A stretch of DNA of 64,000 nucleotides, taken from Photobacterium atrarenae (GTDB lineage: Bacteria > Pseudomonadota > Gammaproteobacteria > Enterobacterales > Vibrionaceae). The DNA is taken from contig NZ_CP101509.1 of NCBI RefSeq assembly GCF_024380015.1, positions 1,178,001 through 1,242,000 on the forward strand, given 5' to 3'. Shown here one piece after another: positions 20,160 through 29,175 of the stretch (position 1 is the first letter of the stretch; the number at the start of each line of letters is the position of its first letter). The translations under genes and the position numbers were made by a program. Below the pieces are notes generated by a model. That model saw only the letters and a list, made by a program, of their open reading frames with translations. It made no database searches and was not told the origin of the DNA.

Positions 20160-22208
20160 TCAGACCCAGTCGGCGACCTTGGACAGCAGCTGTTCTTTGG
20201 GCGAAGGTTTGTTTAAAAAGTCATTAATACCTTGTTGCTTTAATTCAAGTTGTTCTTCGCTGTTGAGTCCGCCGGAATAGCAAATAATAGGGACATCATG
20301 GTTGTGTTTGAACCGCTCGTCGCAACGGATATGTCGGGCCGTTTCGATGCCGTCCATCAGCGGCATATCCAGATCCATCAAAATGACATCAATCGGGTTG
20401 CTCTCCAGATAGTTTAGTGCCACTTGGCCATTTTCAGCATAGATAATCTGATAACCACTGTTTTCGAGCAAGATCCCCGAGTAGGTCCGTAGCGATGCAT
20501 TGTCGTCGACAATCATCACGGTGTTGCTGGTCGTCTTTTCCGGTTTCGCGGGGATGTGAGAGGTTTCCGGCTCAAAAAAGCTGTTCGCAATCTCCTGCAC
20601 CAGAAAGTCAACATTTTGCTCATTTTGAATGAAGCGGCAACGAGCAGGTGTATCCAGTGCCCCATAATGGGGGAGCGCTTGTTGGTGCAGGTAGAGTGCC
20701 GGTTTGCCTGCATCGGTCAGGAGGCCTGCCAGGGGGGCCAGTCTTCCTGGCTGCTGATGAACCGCGTCCAAATCGACAATCACCAGATCCTGATCTAAGG
20801 TGTGCGCTGTCAGAGCGCGAAGGCCCGACGGAAAAACCAGGCTGACCTTAAACCCGTTATAAAATGCCAGGCGCTGCAACGACAGGTAGGCTTCATTATT
20901 CTGGCCAATATACAGCAGCGATTTATTGGCCAGTAACTTTCGCTTAAAACTGGACACGGTACTGGAGTGAGCCTTGGGCAGGGTGATTGTAAATTCAGTC
21001 CAGTGTCCGACGCTGGACTGGCAACTGATCCGCCCTTTAAAGGCAGTAATGACTTTTTGACAAAATGGCAGGCCCAAACCGGTATTGCTTTTTTTTCCGT
21101 AGGTGAAAAATTCATCAAAAATAAAAGGGAGGTGTTCTTTATCAATACCAATACCGTTATCTCGGATGGTCAGAACATTTTGTACGCCGCGGGTGCTCAG
21201 GGTGAGGGTAATAGCAAAATTCTTTTTATCCCGGTAGTGCATCGCGTTTTTGATCAGATTAAAGATGACATAACGAAGTAAGTGCTCGCTGCCAAAAAAA
21301 GTTGCGTCTTGATCGTAGTTGAAGGTGATCAGTTGTTGGTCAGAAGACTTTTTATAGCCATAGGTTTGAATAGCGTGCTCAATCACCTCGACCAGTGAGT
21401 AATTCTGGAAAGAGTCGGTCGCGATTTTTTGCTCATGAATTGAGCTGAGCATCAGGTTGATTGTTTCATTGCCGCCGTCAATGATGGCCAGATCGTTGTT
21501 GAGGATGGCGTGGATCTGTTCCAGTTGCGCCTGACTGAGCTCTCTGCGTGGTTGTTGGTTCGGTTGGGGCACCAGCTCTTGCAGGACTTCCAGTGAGCTA
21601 TACAACGCGCTGAGCGGATTGCGCATCTCGTGAGCAATACCAGCACTGAAGGCACGGGCAAAACGCATCCTGTTGTTATTTTCGGCTTGGTTACGGTAGT
21701 TAAAAACAACTCCGGCCAAATAGGCAAAACTGAACACGACCACATACGACCATTGAAAATGAGTCAGCTCGATGGTGCCATCTAACAAATAGACAGCCCC
21801 GAATGAAGCAAGCAGGCCAATGGAGGAAATAATCAGGATCAGCAACCAGTCATAGATCAGGAGAATGGACAGGAAGATGCTGGCGAGGAAAGACATCATC
21901 CAGATAACCGACCAGTCATTTTTGATCATCATGAAACAGAAGAAAAAAGGCAGGCCGAATCCGACGGAAAAAGCAAAATGAAGATATTTAAGTCGGGAGA
22001 AAAATGCCGGTAAATGATTCTTAATCACAAAAGGAATAAATAAAACCGAGCAGATTAAGCGGAGTATCAAATTCTCATAGCCTTGTGGGTACAGGTGATG
22101 CCAGATGAAGTAATAGGTCGGGAACCCGATCATCCCGAAAGTGCCAACGATAACTAAATTGGGTTCAACATACCGATAGTTATCTTTTAATCGACGTTTT
22201 AAATTCAT
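20160..22208 (-). CDS. cqsS: CAI-1 receptor hybrid histidine kinase CqsS
   Basis: Membrane hybrid kinase of 682 residues (V. cholerae CqsS has 686). Six or so N-terminal membrane segments with YVEPNLVIVGTFGMIGFPTYYFIW and PFFFCFMMIKNDWSVIWMMSFLASIFL form the CAI-1 binding part. The phosphoacceptor His is H193 in AHEMRNPLSAL (H194 in V. cholerae). An ATPase domain (DNGIGIDKEHLPFIFDEFFTYGK, GLGLPFC) and a C-terminal receiver with Asp 612 (VILMDLDMP) follow. It passes phosphate to a LuxU-type relay at low signal. ATG 22208 is preferred over the frame start at 22319 because the protein then aligns with the family. Convergent with cqsA, the usual Vibrio arrangement. Confidence 0.95.
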   Translation of the reverse strand: MNLKRRLKDNYRYVEPNLVIVGTFGMIGFPTYYFIWHHLYPQGYENLILRLICSVLFIPFVIKNHLPAFFSRLKYLHFAFSVGFGLPFFFCFMMIKNDWSVIWMMSFLASIFLSILLIYDWLLILIISSIGLLASFGAVYLLDGTIELTHFQWSYVVVFSFAYLAGVVFNYRNQAENNNRMRFARAFSAGIAHEMRNPLSALYSSLEVLQELVPQPNQQPRRELSQAQLEQIHAILNNDLAIIDGGNETINLMLSSIHEQKIATDSFQNYSLVEVIEHAIQTYGYKKSSDQQLITFNYDQDATFFGSEHLLRYVIFNLIKNAMHYRDKKNFAITLTLSTRGVQNVLTIRDNGIGIDKEHLPFIFDEFFTYGKKSNTGLGLPFCQKVITAFKGRISCQSSVGHWTEFTITLPKAHSSTVSSFKRKLLANKSLLYIGQNNEAYLSLQRLAFYNGFKVSLVFPSGLRALTAHTLDQDLVIVDLDAVHQQPGRLAPLAGLLTDAGKPALYLHQQALPHYGALDTPARCRFIQNEQNVDFLVQEIANSFFEPETSHIPAKPEKTTSNTVMIVDDNASLRTYSGILLENSGYQIIYAENGQVALNYLESNPIDVILMDLDMPLMDGIETARHIRCDERFKHNHDVPIICYSGGLNSEEQLELKQQGINDFLNKPSPKEQLLSKVADWV

Positions 22209-22389
22209 TGATTCTGTCTGCCCGTGGGATCGGTTGGCGATGGCTTTTGATAATGTACGCAGTATAATATTAAACCAATTGCATCGATAGCAGGTAGAAT
22301 TTTTCCCACCTTGGGACATACATCAAAGATGTGTGGATTTTGTATCGTTCGGGCTGGGGGCGCGCTTAGTCCCCCAGCTTGGCGCTTGA

Positions 22390-23604
22390 TCAGGCCGCTT
22401 GTGGGTTGGCCGCACTGAAATTGGCCTGATGGGCACCGCGCCGATAGAGCTGGAGCATCATCAGGGTGCTCAGCAGCATGACCAGAGCAATGCTGAGAAA
22501 GCCGTAGACCGTCAGGTTGTAGTGTGAAAGCAGGGCAATCAGGACGTAGCTGGCGCTTTGACTCAACGTCGAAAACAGTTTCAGTCCGCCGTCGATTCTG
22601 CCGCGCTGGGCAATGGCCACTTCATGGTTCATTTTAGTGATTCGGGCAATCCGGTTGAATGAATTGAAGAACCCGATGATCACCACCAGCACCACCATGA
22701 CCAGCGGCGACAGATAGAGCGACATGACGATCAACAGCAGGCTCATCGCCATCATGGAAACCAGCATTGCCCGCTCGAACACCACGGTTCGGAGCAGTTG
22801 CGCGACGATCAGACCGCAGATCAGTGCCCCGATGCCGTAACTGACTTTCCAACCAGCAAACCACATCCCGCTGATCCCTTGCTCGGCAAAGTAAATCGGC
22901 ACCAGCTTGGTCAGATAGGTCAGCATCGGATAGGAGAGGCAGGACAGGGCCAGGAACAGGTAAAAGCGAGGTTGCAGCTTGAACAGGTGGCCGGTCTCCT
23001 TGAGCTGCTGGTTGAAGGGCACGTTTGCTGAAGCTTGGGAGAGCTTGCGATGATAAGGCGTAAGCGCGTAGCACAGCGCGGATAACCCTGAAGCAAGTAC
23101 GGCAAACAGGGCAAATTCGCTCATTGACCACAGCTCGAGCAGGACGATCCCGGCCCCGCCGGCACCCAGCAGGGTCAGCTGCATCACCACTTCCTGTTGC
23201 CCGGTGATCCGGGCGTACTCTTCCCGGGTGTAGTTTTCCTGGGTAAAGGCATTATTGGCTGACCAGGCAACGTCATTGCTGTTCCAGAATATCCACTGCG
23301 CAGCGGCCAACAACCAGGGGGAGGCGAGTTGGTTGAGCGCGGCAACCATCACCAACAGTGCGGTGGTGGTTTGGATCACCTGTACCCAGACCAGAATGGC
23401 TTTGCGCGAGTGGCGATCAATGAGAGTGGAAAGGACCGGAGTCAGCAGGAAGGAAGACAGGGTACAGATCAGCGTGACGATGGCAACAAAGCTGCCGGAG
23501 CCGGATTCGGTGATCAGGATCCAGGGCAGTGCCATCATGAACATCCCGGATGAGATGCCGTCGAAGAATCGCCCGCCGAGGTACGGGATGGTTTTATGAA
23601 TCAT
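22390..23604 (-). CDS. MFS exporter, probable SoxR target
   Basis: Inner-membrane MFS transporter of 404 residues with about 12 membrane segments and the motif-A-like loop STLIDRHSRKAILVW. It is divergent from soxR, and its promoter carries a near-perfect SoxR box inside a 19-bp spacer, so it is probably induced by redox-cycling compounds. Exporters under direct SoxR control are known in bacteria that lack a SoxS relay. The likely role is efflux of a quinone, phenazine or similar toxic redox compound; the substrate itself is not readable. Confidence 0.9.
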   Translation of the reverse strand: MIHKTIPYLGGRFFDGISSGMFMMALPWILITESGSGSFVAIVTLICTLSSFLLTPVLSTLIDRHSRKAILVWVQVIQTTTALLVMVAALNQLASPWLLAAAQWIFWNSNDVAWSANNAFTQENYTREEYARITGQQEVVMQLTLLGAGGAGIVLLELWSMSEFALFAVLASGLSALCYALTPYHRKLSQASANVPFNQQLKETGHLFKLQPRFYLFLALSCLSYPMLTYLTKLVPIYFAEQGISGMWFAGWKVSYGIGALICGLIVAQLLRTVVFERAMLVSMMAMSLLLIVMSLYLSPLVMVVLVVIIGFFNSFNRIARITKMNHEVAIAQRGRIDGGLKLFSTLSQSASYVLIALLSHYNLTVYGFLSIALVMLLSTLMMLQLYRRGAHQANFSAANPQAA

Positions 23605-23634
23605 GTGAATGCCTTGTTGTTTTCAATTTGCTTT

Positions 23635-23665
23635 AGCCTAATTCCTCAGGTTAACTTGAGGTCAA
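23635..23665 (-). promoter_or_regulatory. SoxR-controlled promoter with SoxR box
   Basis: In minus-strand reading TTGACC (23660-23665) and TAGGCT (23635-23640) are separated by 19 bp, the lengthened spacer typical of MerR-family promoters. The spacer holds the dyad CCTCAGGTTAACTTGAGG (23644-23661), which differs in one base from a perfect 18-bp palindrome and matches the known SoxR operator. It drives the MFS exporter and may also autoregulate soxR. Confidence 0.9.
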
Positions 23666-23711
23666 CAGCAAATGATTTAAGCAATAGAAAAATAAAGAGA
23701 GGGAGAAGGCG

Positions 23712-24164
23712 ATGGAGTTGTCAGTCGGGCAGGTTGCCAAACGCGGCGAGGTCAGCGTCTCGGCGCTGCATTTTTACGAGCAGAAGGGCTTGATCCTCAG
23801 CCGCCGCAATGCCGGTAACCAACGCCGCTATGATCGAAGTGTGCTGAGGCGGATCGCGGTGATCAAAACCGCACAGCAACTGGGAATGTCCCTGGAAGAG
23901 ATCAAGCAGGCGCTGGCGGCACTGCCGCTCGATCACGCCCCGACCCAGGAGGAGTGGGAGCATCTGGCACGGCAATGGCAGCAACGGCTGGATGACAAAA
24001 TCCGCCAACTCCAGCGCTTGCGTGACGAGCTGGGCGAATGTATCGGTTGCGGGTGCCTGTCGATGAAAAAATGCTATCTGAGAAACCCGGAAGATACGCT
24101 GTCTGAGCAGGGCAATGGCGCCGTCTTGTGGCAAACATCAGAAAATGAGCTCAAAAACAGTTAA
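23712..24164 (+). CDS. soxR: Redox-sensing activator SoxR
   Basis: MerR-family regulator of 150 residues. The N-terminal MerR helix-turn-helix (LSVGQVAKRGEVSVSALHFYEQKGLI) is followed by a dimerisation helix and the [2Fe-2S] cluster motif CIGCGCLSMKKC, which identifies SoxR. Oxidation of the cluster, often by redox-cycling compounds or superoxide, switches the bound protein to an activator. No soxS-like AraC gene is adjacent. The divergent MFS exporter with a SoxR box is the obvious target. Confidence 0.96.
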   Translation: MELSVGQVAKRGEVSVSALHFYEQKGLILSRRNAGNQRRYDRSVLRRIAVIKTAQQLGMSLEEIKQALAALPLDHAPTQEEWEHLARQWQQRLDDKIRQLQRLRDELGECIGCGCLSMKKCYLRNPEDTLSEQGNGAVLWQTSENELKNS

Positions 24165-24180
24165 GTGACGGTTGTTGCGA

Positions 24181-24206
24181 TTTGTCCTGCCGTTTGGCAG
24201 GACAAA
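24181..24206. terminator. Bidirectional terminator between soxR and tsdA
   Basis: A perfect 11-bp stem TTTGTCCTGCC/GGCAGGACAAA (24181-24191 with 24196-24206) with a GTTT loop, lying between the convergent soxR and tsdA-like genes. Confidence 0.8.
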
Positions 24207-24229
24207 CTACTTGCGCAGCGAAATACGGC

Positions 24230-25294
24230 TCAGGTGCCGGGCTGCGGTTCGATCGTCGCGGTTGGATAGGCACGGCTGCCGAGCTTGTGGCCGTCAATCG
24301 CATCGCCATAGTAGCCCTGATGCTTGTGATAGCGCTGATCGTTGGCGTCCAGATCGCCCCGGTAGCGCGGGTCCTGTGGTCGTTCATGACTGTTCATGTA
24401 AGCGGCAACATCCCAGGCCTGCTGTTCGGTCAGCTGAACGCTTTTCCCCAGCGGCATGTTTTCATAGATGAAATAGGCCGCGGTATTGATCCGGTGCATC
24501 CCGGCGCCCCAGTTGAACGCATCTTTGCCCCATAGCGGCGGAAAATACTGGGCTCCGTCCGCGCCTTTGATCCCCTGGCCATCGTTGGCATGGCAAACGG
24601 CGCAAGTGGTTTTGTAAACCTGCGCACCGCGTGCAATAGAAGGCTCCTGCGCGGGGCTCGGGAGTTTGGGGTAGCCCCGGCCGGCGAGGTTGCCGCGCTC
24701 GCTGACCGGAAAATCAGCTGCGATTTCAGCCGGCAGGACGAAGTCTTCCCGCTTGCCGCCGAGGATCAATTCGGCATCGCTCAGTTCCGGCACCGGCATC
24801 TCCGGCAGGCCGTATTTGTTGAGCAAACCACTCATCGTGAGCCAGTAAGCGTAGGCGCTGAGGGCGACCAGCTCCGGCGAGGAATCGCCCGGTGGGACCC
24901 CATTCATGGAATAGTTGAAACAGCCCTGGATCCGCTCGCCATAGGTGTTGACCTTGTCGTTTTTCTTGCGATAGGCCGGATAAGCCGTATAGGCAGCCCA
25001 CAGCGGCGCGGCATTGGCTTTCATGCCGGCCTGCATGTGGCAGTTGACGCAGTTTTGCTCGTTGCCGACATATCGGCCGCGCATTTGTTGCGAATCGACA
25101 AACAGCGAGTAGCCGTATTTCACCTTACGGCCAAACTCGGTGTCTGGAATCGCGGTCAGCGGGCGGGGGGTGAGGTAATCGGTATTGGCCTTCTTGGCGA
25201 CGGCCGGTAGCTCGGTCTGGCGGTCGGGCAAGGTGTCGGCTGCAAGGGGGGCGCTGGTCAGCAGGGCAGCCAGCAGTGTGATATGGTGATTCAT
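24230..25294 (-). CDS. tsdA: TsdA-like dihaem thiosulfate dehydrogenase/tetrathionate reductase
   Basis: Periplasmic dihaem c-type cytochrome of 354 residues with a signal peptide (MNHHITLLAALLTSAPLAA). Haem motifs are CVNCH (82-86) and CAVCH in the C-terminal half. The segments YGYSLFVDSQQMRGRYVGNEQNCVNCH and ERIQGCFNYSMNG fit the TsdA family, where the Cys of the GCF stretch ligates the catalytic haem. TsdA enzymes join two thiosulfates to tetrathionate or run in reverse. The gene is 9 bp downstream of a second cytochrome gene and lies behind the ttr operon, which points to thiosulfate/tetrathionate interconversion. The reaction direction cannot be read from sequence. Confidence 0.85.
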   Translation of the reverse strand: MNHHITLLAALLTSAPLAADTLPDRQTELPAVAKKANTDYLTPRPLTAIPDTEFGRKVKYGYSLFVDSQQMRGRYVGNEQNCVNCHMQAGMKANAAPLWAAYTAYPAYRKKNDKVNTYGERIQGCFNYSMNGVPPGDSSPELVALSAYAYWLTMSGLLNKYGLPEMPVPELSDAELILGGKREDFVLPAEIAADFPVSERGNLAGRGYPKLPSPAQEPSIARGAQVYKTTCAVCHANDGQGIKGADGAQYFPPLWGKDAFNWGAGMHRINTAAYFIYENMPLGKSVQLTEQQAWDVAAYMNSHERPQDPRYRGDLDANDQRYHKHQGYYGDAIDGHKLGSRAYPTATIEPQPGT

Positions 25295-25303
25295 CCTGGC
25301 TCC

Positions 25304-25915
25304 TTAGTAACGCAGTGAGGCAAAGTAATAAGCTAAATTGTTGATTTCATCATCGGTCAGCTGGCGGGCGATATTGGCCATCATGGCGTCGTGATCGCCG
25401 CTGCGGATGCCTTGCTTCCAGGCGCTCAGTTGCTTCTTCAGATAGTCCGCATGTTGGCCGGCTAAGCGTGGGAACTGGGCGACGCCGGTGCCGCTGGCAC
25501 CGTGGCACGTGGCACAGGCCGGGATGTTGCGATCCCAGTCGCCCTGGTACACCAGCTTGCGCGGCTGGCTGTAAATGGCCGCTTCGGCGCCGCGCTTCTC
25601 CGGGTGGGTCAGGGACTGGCTCGGGCGGGTGGCGAAGTATTCAATCACTTGCGCCCGGGCAGCCGGATCGGTCAGGCCGTCGGCCATACTTTTCATCATC
25701 GGATCCTGGCGTTTGCCGGATGAGAAGTGATCCAGCTGCTCAGCGATGTAGTTCGGGTGCAGTCCGGCAATCATTGGTGCCATGTTCGGTGCACCTTGGC
25801 CGTCGCTGCCGTGGCAGCTGACGCAGACTGCGGCAGCGGGCGGTGGGGAGGCCGCTGCACCGGTACTCATCAGTGTGATGCCGAGAAGCGGCAAAAGTAG
25901 GGTTCGCTTGGACAT
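25304..25915 (-). CDS. tsdB: Dihaem cytochrome c4-like electron carrier (TsdB-like)
   Basis: Exported dihaem cytochrome of 203 residues of the c4 type with two repeats, each carrying one haem motif: CVSCHGSDGQGAPNMAPMIAGL and CATCHGASGTGVAQFPRLAGQ. The N-terminus MSKRTLLLPLLGITLMSTGAAA is a signal peptide. It lies directly upstream of the tsdA-like gene and is the likely electron partner, as in TsdB-TsdA pairs. Its upstream region holds the same 18-bp element found before ttrB, so it probably has its own promoter under the same control. Confidence 0.85.
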   Translation of the reverse strand: MSKRTLLLPLLGITLMSTGAAASPPPAAAVCVSCHGSDGQGAPNMAPMIAGLHPNYIAEQLDHFSSGKRQDPMMKSMADGLTDPAARAQVIEYFATRPSQSLTHPEKRGAEAAIYSQPRKLVYQGDWDRNIPACATCHGASGTGVAQFPRLAGQHADYLKKQLSAWKQGIRSGDHDAMMANIARQLTDDEINNLAYYFASLRY

Positions 25916-25979
25916 ATCTCACTCTATTTGTATGGTTTTAGACAGAGCCACCGATTATCGTGATGGCGGGCGGTGCGAC

Positions 25980-25997
25980 TATTGTGGGTTTCCACAT
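25980..25997. promoter_or_regulatory. Candidate TtrR operator upstream of tsdB
   Basis: The 18-bp sequence TATTGTGGGTTTCCACAT contains the dyad TGTGG-N4-CCACA (25983-25996), 68 bp before the tsdB start. It is identical at 17 of 18 positions to the element before ttrB. Shared position and shared function suggest binding by the response regulator TtrR. Confidence 0.6.
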
Positions 25998-26018
25998 CAG
26001 CGGAAAAACTGTGAGGCT

Positions 26019-26047
26019 GCCCCTGCTGGCGGTGCACTTGCAGGGGC
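26019..26047 (-). terminator. Hairpin in the ttrA-tsdB gap
   Basis: An 8-bp stem GCCCCTGC/GCAGGGGC (26019-26026 with 26040-26047) a few bases past the ttrA stop in minus-strand reading. No T tract follows directly, so it may be a weak terminator or a processing/stability element that separates ttrBCA from tsdBA. Confidence 0.4.
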
Positions 26048-26070
26048 GACACGTCGTGCCGGTGGGCGGC

Positions 26071-29000
26071 TTACACTTTGCGGATCCGGGCCGGCAGTGC
26101 TAAACGGGCTGCTGCCCCGACCACCCAGTCGAGCAGGACCCCTTTGCCTTCGCGGGTCGGGTCAATCAGGCCGATATCATTAATGTTGATCCCGTCGCCG
26201 GACTTCATTTTCACCGGTTGCTGCTGATCGCCGATCCAGTGCGCCCGCTCCCCCAGCTCCTGGTGGCCAAAGCCGTGCTCAATGCCCAAGGTGCCCGGTT
26301 TCACGCCGTGGATCAGCATGGCTTGTGCCCGGGTGCTGGCACTCGGCGTTTCAATTTCAAAGATGTCCCCGGTCTGGAGTCCCAGCCGGGCCGCGTCGTC
26401 CGGATGAATGTAGACCGGGTTGTTCCCCTTGATGGAAGCCAGGCGCGGCGAGAGGTTCGAGACCGCACTGTGGATATTCGACTTAAAGTTGGTCAGGGTG
26501 AACGGCCATTCCGTCGCCGGGTAGCACTCCGCTAAAGGCGTCCCGTCCGCTAACTGTTGCGGATGCCAGGTCGGGCAGCCGCTGTACAACTTGCCGGATA
26601 GGGTATTGCGCGAGGTACCGACCTTTTCATTCCAGATCGACAGCGGTCGCGTCCACTGGTGACGCATTTGATCGTCGCGGTACGCCTGATCGGCATTCTC
26701 GAACCGGCCGCCACGGGCGAAGATAAAGGCAACCCGCTGCACTTCTTCCGGCGTCAGCACTTGTTGCATTGCTGGAAGCAAGCGATCGAGCCCGGACCAG
26801 ACGATATCCTCGGCACTGGCGGCCGGGACCCCGCCTTTGACGTACGCCAGGTTGGCTGCCGCCCGCAGGTAGTAATCTTCGGCGCTGTGGATGGCGTGCC
26901 AGTGGCCGTCGCGGTCCTGAATTGCCCGCTTGCCGAAGCCGCCCAGATTGAGGCTTTTCGCGACATCAATGAAGAAGTTCTCCAGGTTGATGGTACGGCC
27001 GTCGGCGGTTTTTTCCGTCAGCGGCTTCACAATCGGCCAGCGGGCGGTGACGGTTTTGGTCGGTACCCCGTGCCAGGGCACGGCCATGCCCCAGCTTTCA
27101 TAGGTCACGGTGTCGGGCACCAGATAATCCGATAGCGCTGTGGTTTCATTGATAAAGGCATCGACCGAGACAATCAGGCCGAGTTGCTTGGGATCGGCTA
27201 GTTTATCGCGTAGCAAGTTGCTCAGCCCCGGCACCCCGTACATCGGGTTGGCCATGTGGTTGATCCAGGCCTTGAGCCGATAAGGATAGCCATCGATGGC
27301 CGCAGACAGATGCTCGGTCAGCAGCGGTGCGGAGAACGGATACCAGGGCGCCCGCGTCGGGTAGGGAGACTGCCCGGCTGCGATGCGGCGCTTGTATTCG
27401 CTGGTTTTGTGGTACGGGAACTTGCTGCGTGACAGGAACACCCCTTTGGGTTTGACCTTGCCCTGAAACTGGGTGAAGTCATAACGCGGCCCGGCTGCGG
27501 CCGTCGGGTAGCCCCCGGCTTTGGCCATCGCGCCGCCTTTGCAGTTGATGTTGCCGATCAGGGCGTTGAGCATCAGGATGGTAAATGAGTTATAGAACCC
27601 GTTGGTGTGCATGTTGCCGCCGTGAGTATCGACCACGGCTTTGGTGCCGTGGCTGGTAAAGCGGCGAGCCAGATCGACGATGGTTTCCTCGGCAATCCCG
27701 CACTGGGCGCTGTAAAAGGCGAGATCGTACTTGAATGCTTCCTCTTTCAGTCGCTGCAGGGACGATTTGACCCGCACCGGCCCGCTGGCAATTACCACCT
27801 GGCGGTCGACGAACAGCGCGGCTTCGCCGGACTGGGTGTGCAGCCCCAGCGCATCAGAGCCGGCATCGATAATCACAAACGGGTCGGTGTCCGATAAGGG
27901 CTTGCCGGTATAGCTCAGATTGACATCCGACGCGCGCAGGAAACTGCCGTTGCGCGGATGATTGTCATCGCTGATCACCAGGTGGGTCGCGTTACACCAG
28001 TGGGCGGTCCCGGCTTGTTTCATCGCCGGGACGCCCGGCTGGGCGAGGAAGCGATGATTGTAGCGCTCGTTGGCGAGGATCCACTGGATCATTCCCAGCA
28101 CCAGGGCCGAATCCGTCCCTGAGTTGATGGGCAGCCATTTGTTGTTATCCCCTGCTGCCAGGCTGGAGGATCCGGCCGGCAGGCTTGGCGTGATAATGGT
28201 GTAGTCGAACTGGCGCTCGCTGCGGGCCTCGGCCAGCTGACGGGCCTGACGCTTAAACGGGTTGCCCGCCTGCGCCGGTGACATGCCGATAAACAGCACG
28301 TATTCGGCATGGTCAAGGTCGGGTTTGATGTGGGCGAACTTGTTGAGATCGCTCATCAGGGCGCCGGATCCGGCGCGGAACGCATAGCCGCAGTAGGAGC
28401 CGTGGTGGCCGAAGTTGCGTGTCCCGAAGCTGTTGAAGGCAAAGCGCTTGAGGATATCATCCCGGCCTTCGTTCCCGGCATTGGTGACCAGGAGCTGGTT
28501 GGCTTTGGGGCCGTATTCCGGGTTGGCCGGATCGAGCGGCGTCTCGATATCGCGGATCGCCCGCAGGCCGTCGACATGGCCTTCACCGAACAGGTCGCCG
28601 CCTTCGACAATCTCTTTAATGAGCTGCTCGTAGCTGATTGGGATCCACTTGCCTTCGCCCCGTTTGCCGACACGCTTGAGCGGCTGGGTGATCCGGTACG
28701 GGCTGTTGCGGATCTCCATCATCCCGTTCCCCCGGGCACAGGCGGTTGAGCGTCCGGCCAGTCCGGCTTCTCCGGCAAGCCCCAGGTAGGCTTGCTTGAC
28801 CGGGGTTTCAAACGGGATTTGATCGTGATGGGACAGCGGATGATACGGGTTGCCCGAAATCCGCAGGATCTCGTCAGTGTGATTGTCGATCCGCACCCGC
28901 AGCCCGCACAGGGTCCAGCAGCCGAAGCACATGGATGGGGCCACCCGCTGGTCCGGGTTCGGGATCACCCGGCCGCTGTCGGTGACGGTCATTTCCGGTG

Positions 29001-29163
29001 TCAGCGAATTGCCGTGGTGCGGATGGCGGGTGGCTTTGCCGGCTGTGCCTTCCAGGACGCCGTCGGCCATGTGCTTGGCCGTGGTGCTGTAGCCTGCGGC
29101 AAAAGCGCCGACACCGCCCACTGCCAGACCGGATTTCAGGAGCTGTCTTCTTTTCTTATCCAT
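26071..29163 (-). CDS. ttrA: Tetrathionate reductase catalytic subunit TtrA
   Basis: Molybdopterin-guanine-dinucleotide oxidoreductase of 1030 residues that reduces tetrathionate to thiosulfate as a respiratory electron acceptor. The N-terminus MDKKRRQLLKSGLAVGGVGAFAAGY is a twin-arginine signal, so it is exported folded to the periplasm. A [4Fe-4S] site is seen in CFGCWTLCGLRVR, with the fourth Cys probably in STACARGN. Cofactor-binding stretches include LVTNAGNEGRDDILKRFAFNSFGTRN and VVDTHGGNMHTNGFYN. It follows ttrB and ttrC in one operon, with a 12-bp gap after ttrC. Length agrees with the Salmonella protein. Confidence 0.95.
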   Translation of the reverse strand: MDKKRRQLLKSGLAVGGVGAFAAGYSTTAKHMADGVLEGTAGKATRHPHHGNSLTPEMTVTDSGRVIPNPDQRVAPSMCFGCWTLCGLRVRIDNHTDEILRISGNPYHPLSHHDQIPFETPVKQAYLGLAGEAGLAGRSTACARGNGMMEIRNSPYRITQPLKRVGKRGEGKWIPISYEQLIKEIVEGGDLFGEGHVDGLRAIRDIETPLDPANPEYGPKANQLLVTNAGNEGRDDILKRFAFNSFGTRNFGHHGSYCGYAFRAGSGALMSDLNKFAHIKPDLDHAEYVLFIGMSPAQAGNPFKRQARQLAEARSERQFDYTIITPSLPAGSSSLAAGDNNKWLPINSGTDSALVLGMIQWILANERYNHRFLAQPGVPAMKQAGTAHWCNATHLVISDDNHPRNGSFLRASDVNLSYTGKPLSDTDPFVIIDAGSDALGLHTQSGEAALFVDRQVVIASGPVRVKSSLQRLKEEAFKYDLAFYSAQCGIAEETIVDLARRFTSHGTKAVVDTHGGNMHTNGFYNSFTILMLNALIGNINCKGGAMAKAGGYPTAAAGPRYDFTQFQGKVKPKGVFLSRSKFPYHKTSEYKRRIAAGQSPYPTRAPWYPFSAPLLTEHLSAAIDGYPYRLKAWINHMANPMYGVPGLSNLLRDKLADPKQLGLIVSVDAFINETTALSDYLVPDTVTYESWGMAVPWHGVPTKTVTARWPIVKPLTEKTADGRTINLENFFIDVAKSLNLGGFGKRAIQDRDGHWHAIHSAEDYYLRAAANLAYVKGGVPAASAEDIVWSGLDRLLPAMQQVLTPEEVQRVAFIFARGGRFENADQAYRDDQMRHQWTRPLSIWNEKVGTSRNTLSGKLYSGCPTWHPQQLADGTPLAECYPATEWPFTLTNFKSNIHSAVSNLSPRLASIKGNNPVYIHPDDAARLGLQTGDIFEIETPSASTRAQAMLIHGVKPGTLGIEHGFGHQELGERAHWIGDQQQPVKMKSGDGININDIGLIDPTREGKGVLLDWVVGAAARLALPARIRKV

Positions 29164-29175
29164 GGTGTTGTCCTC

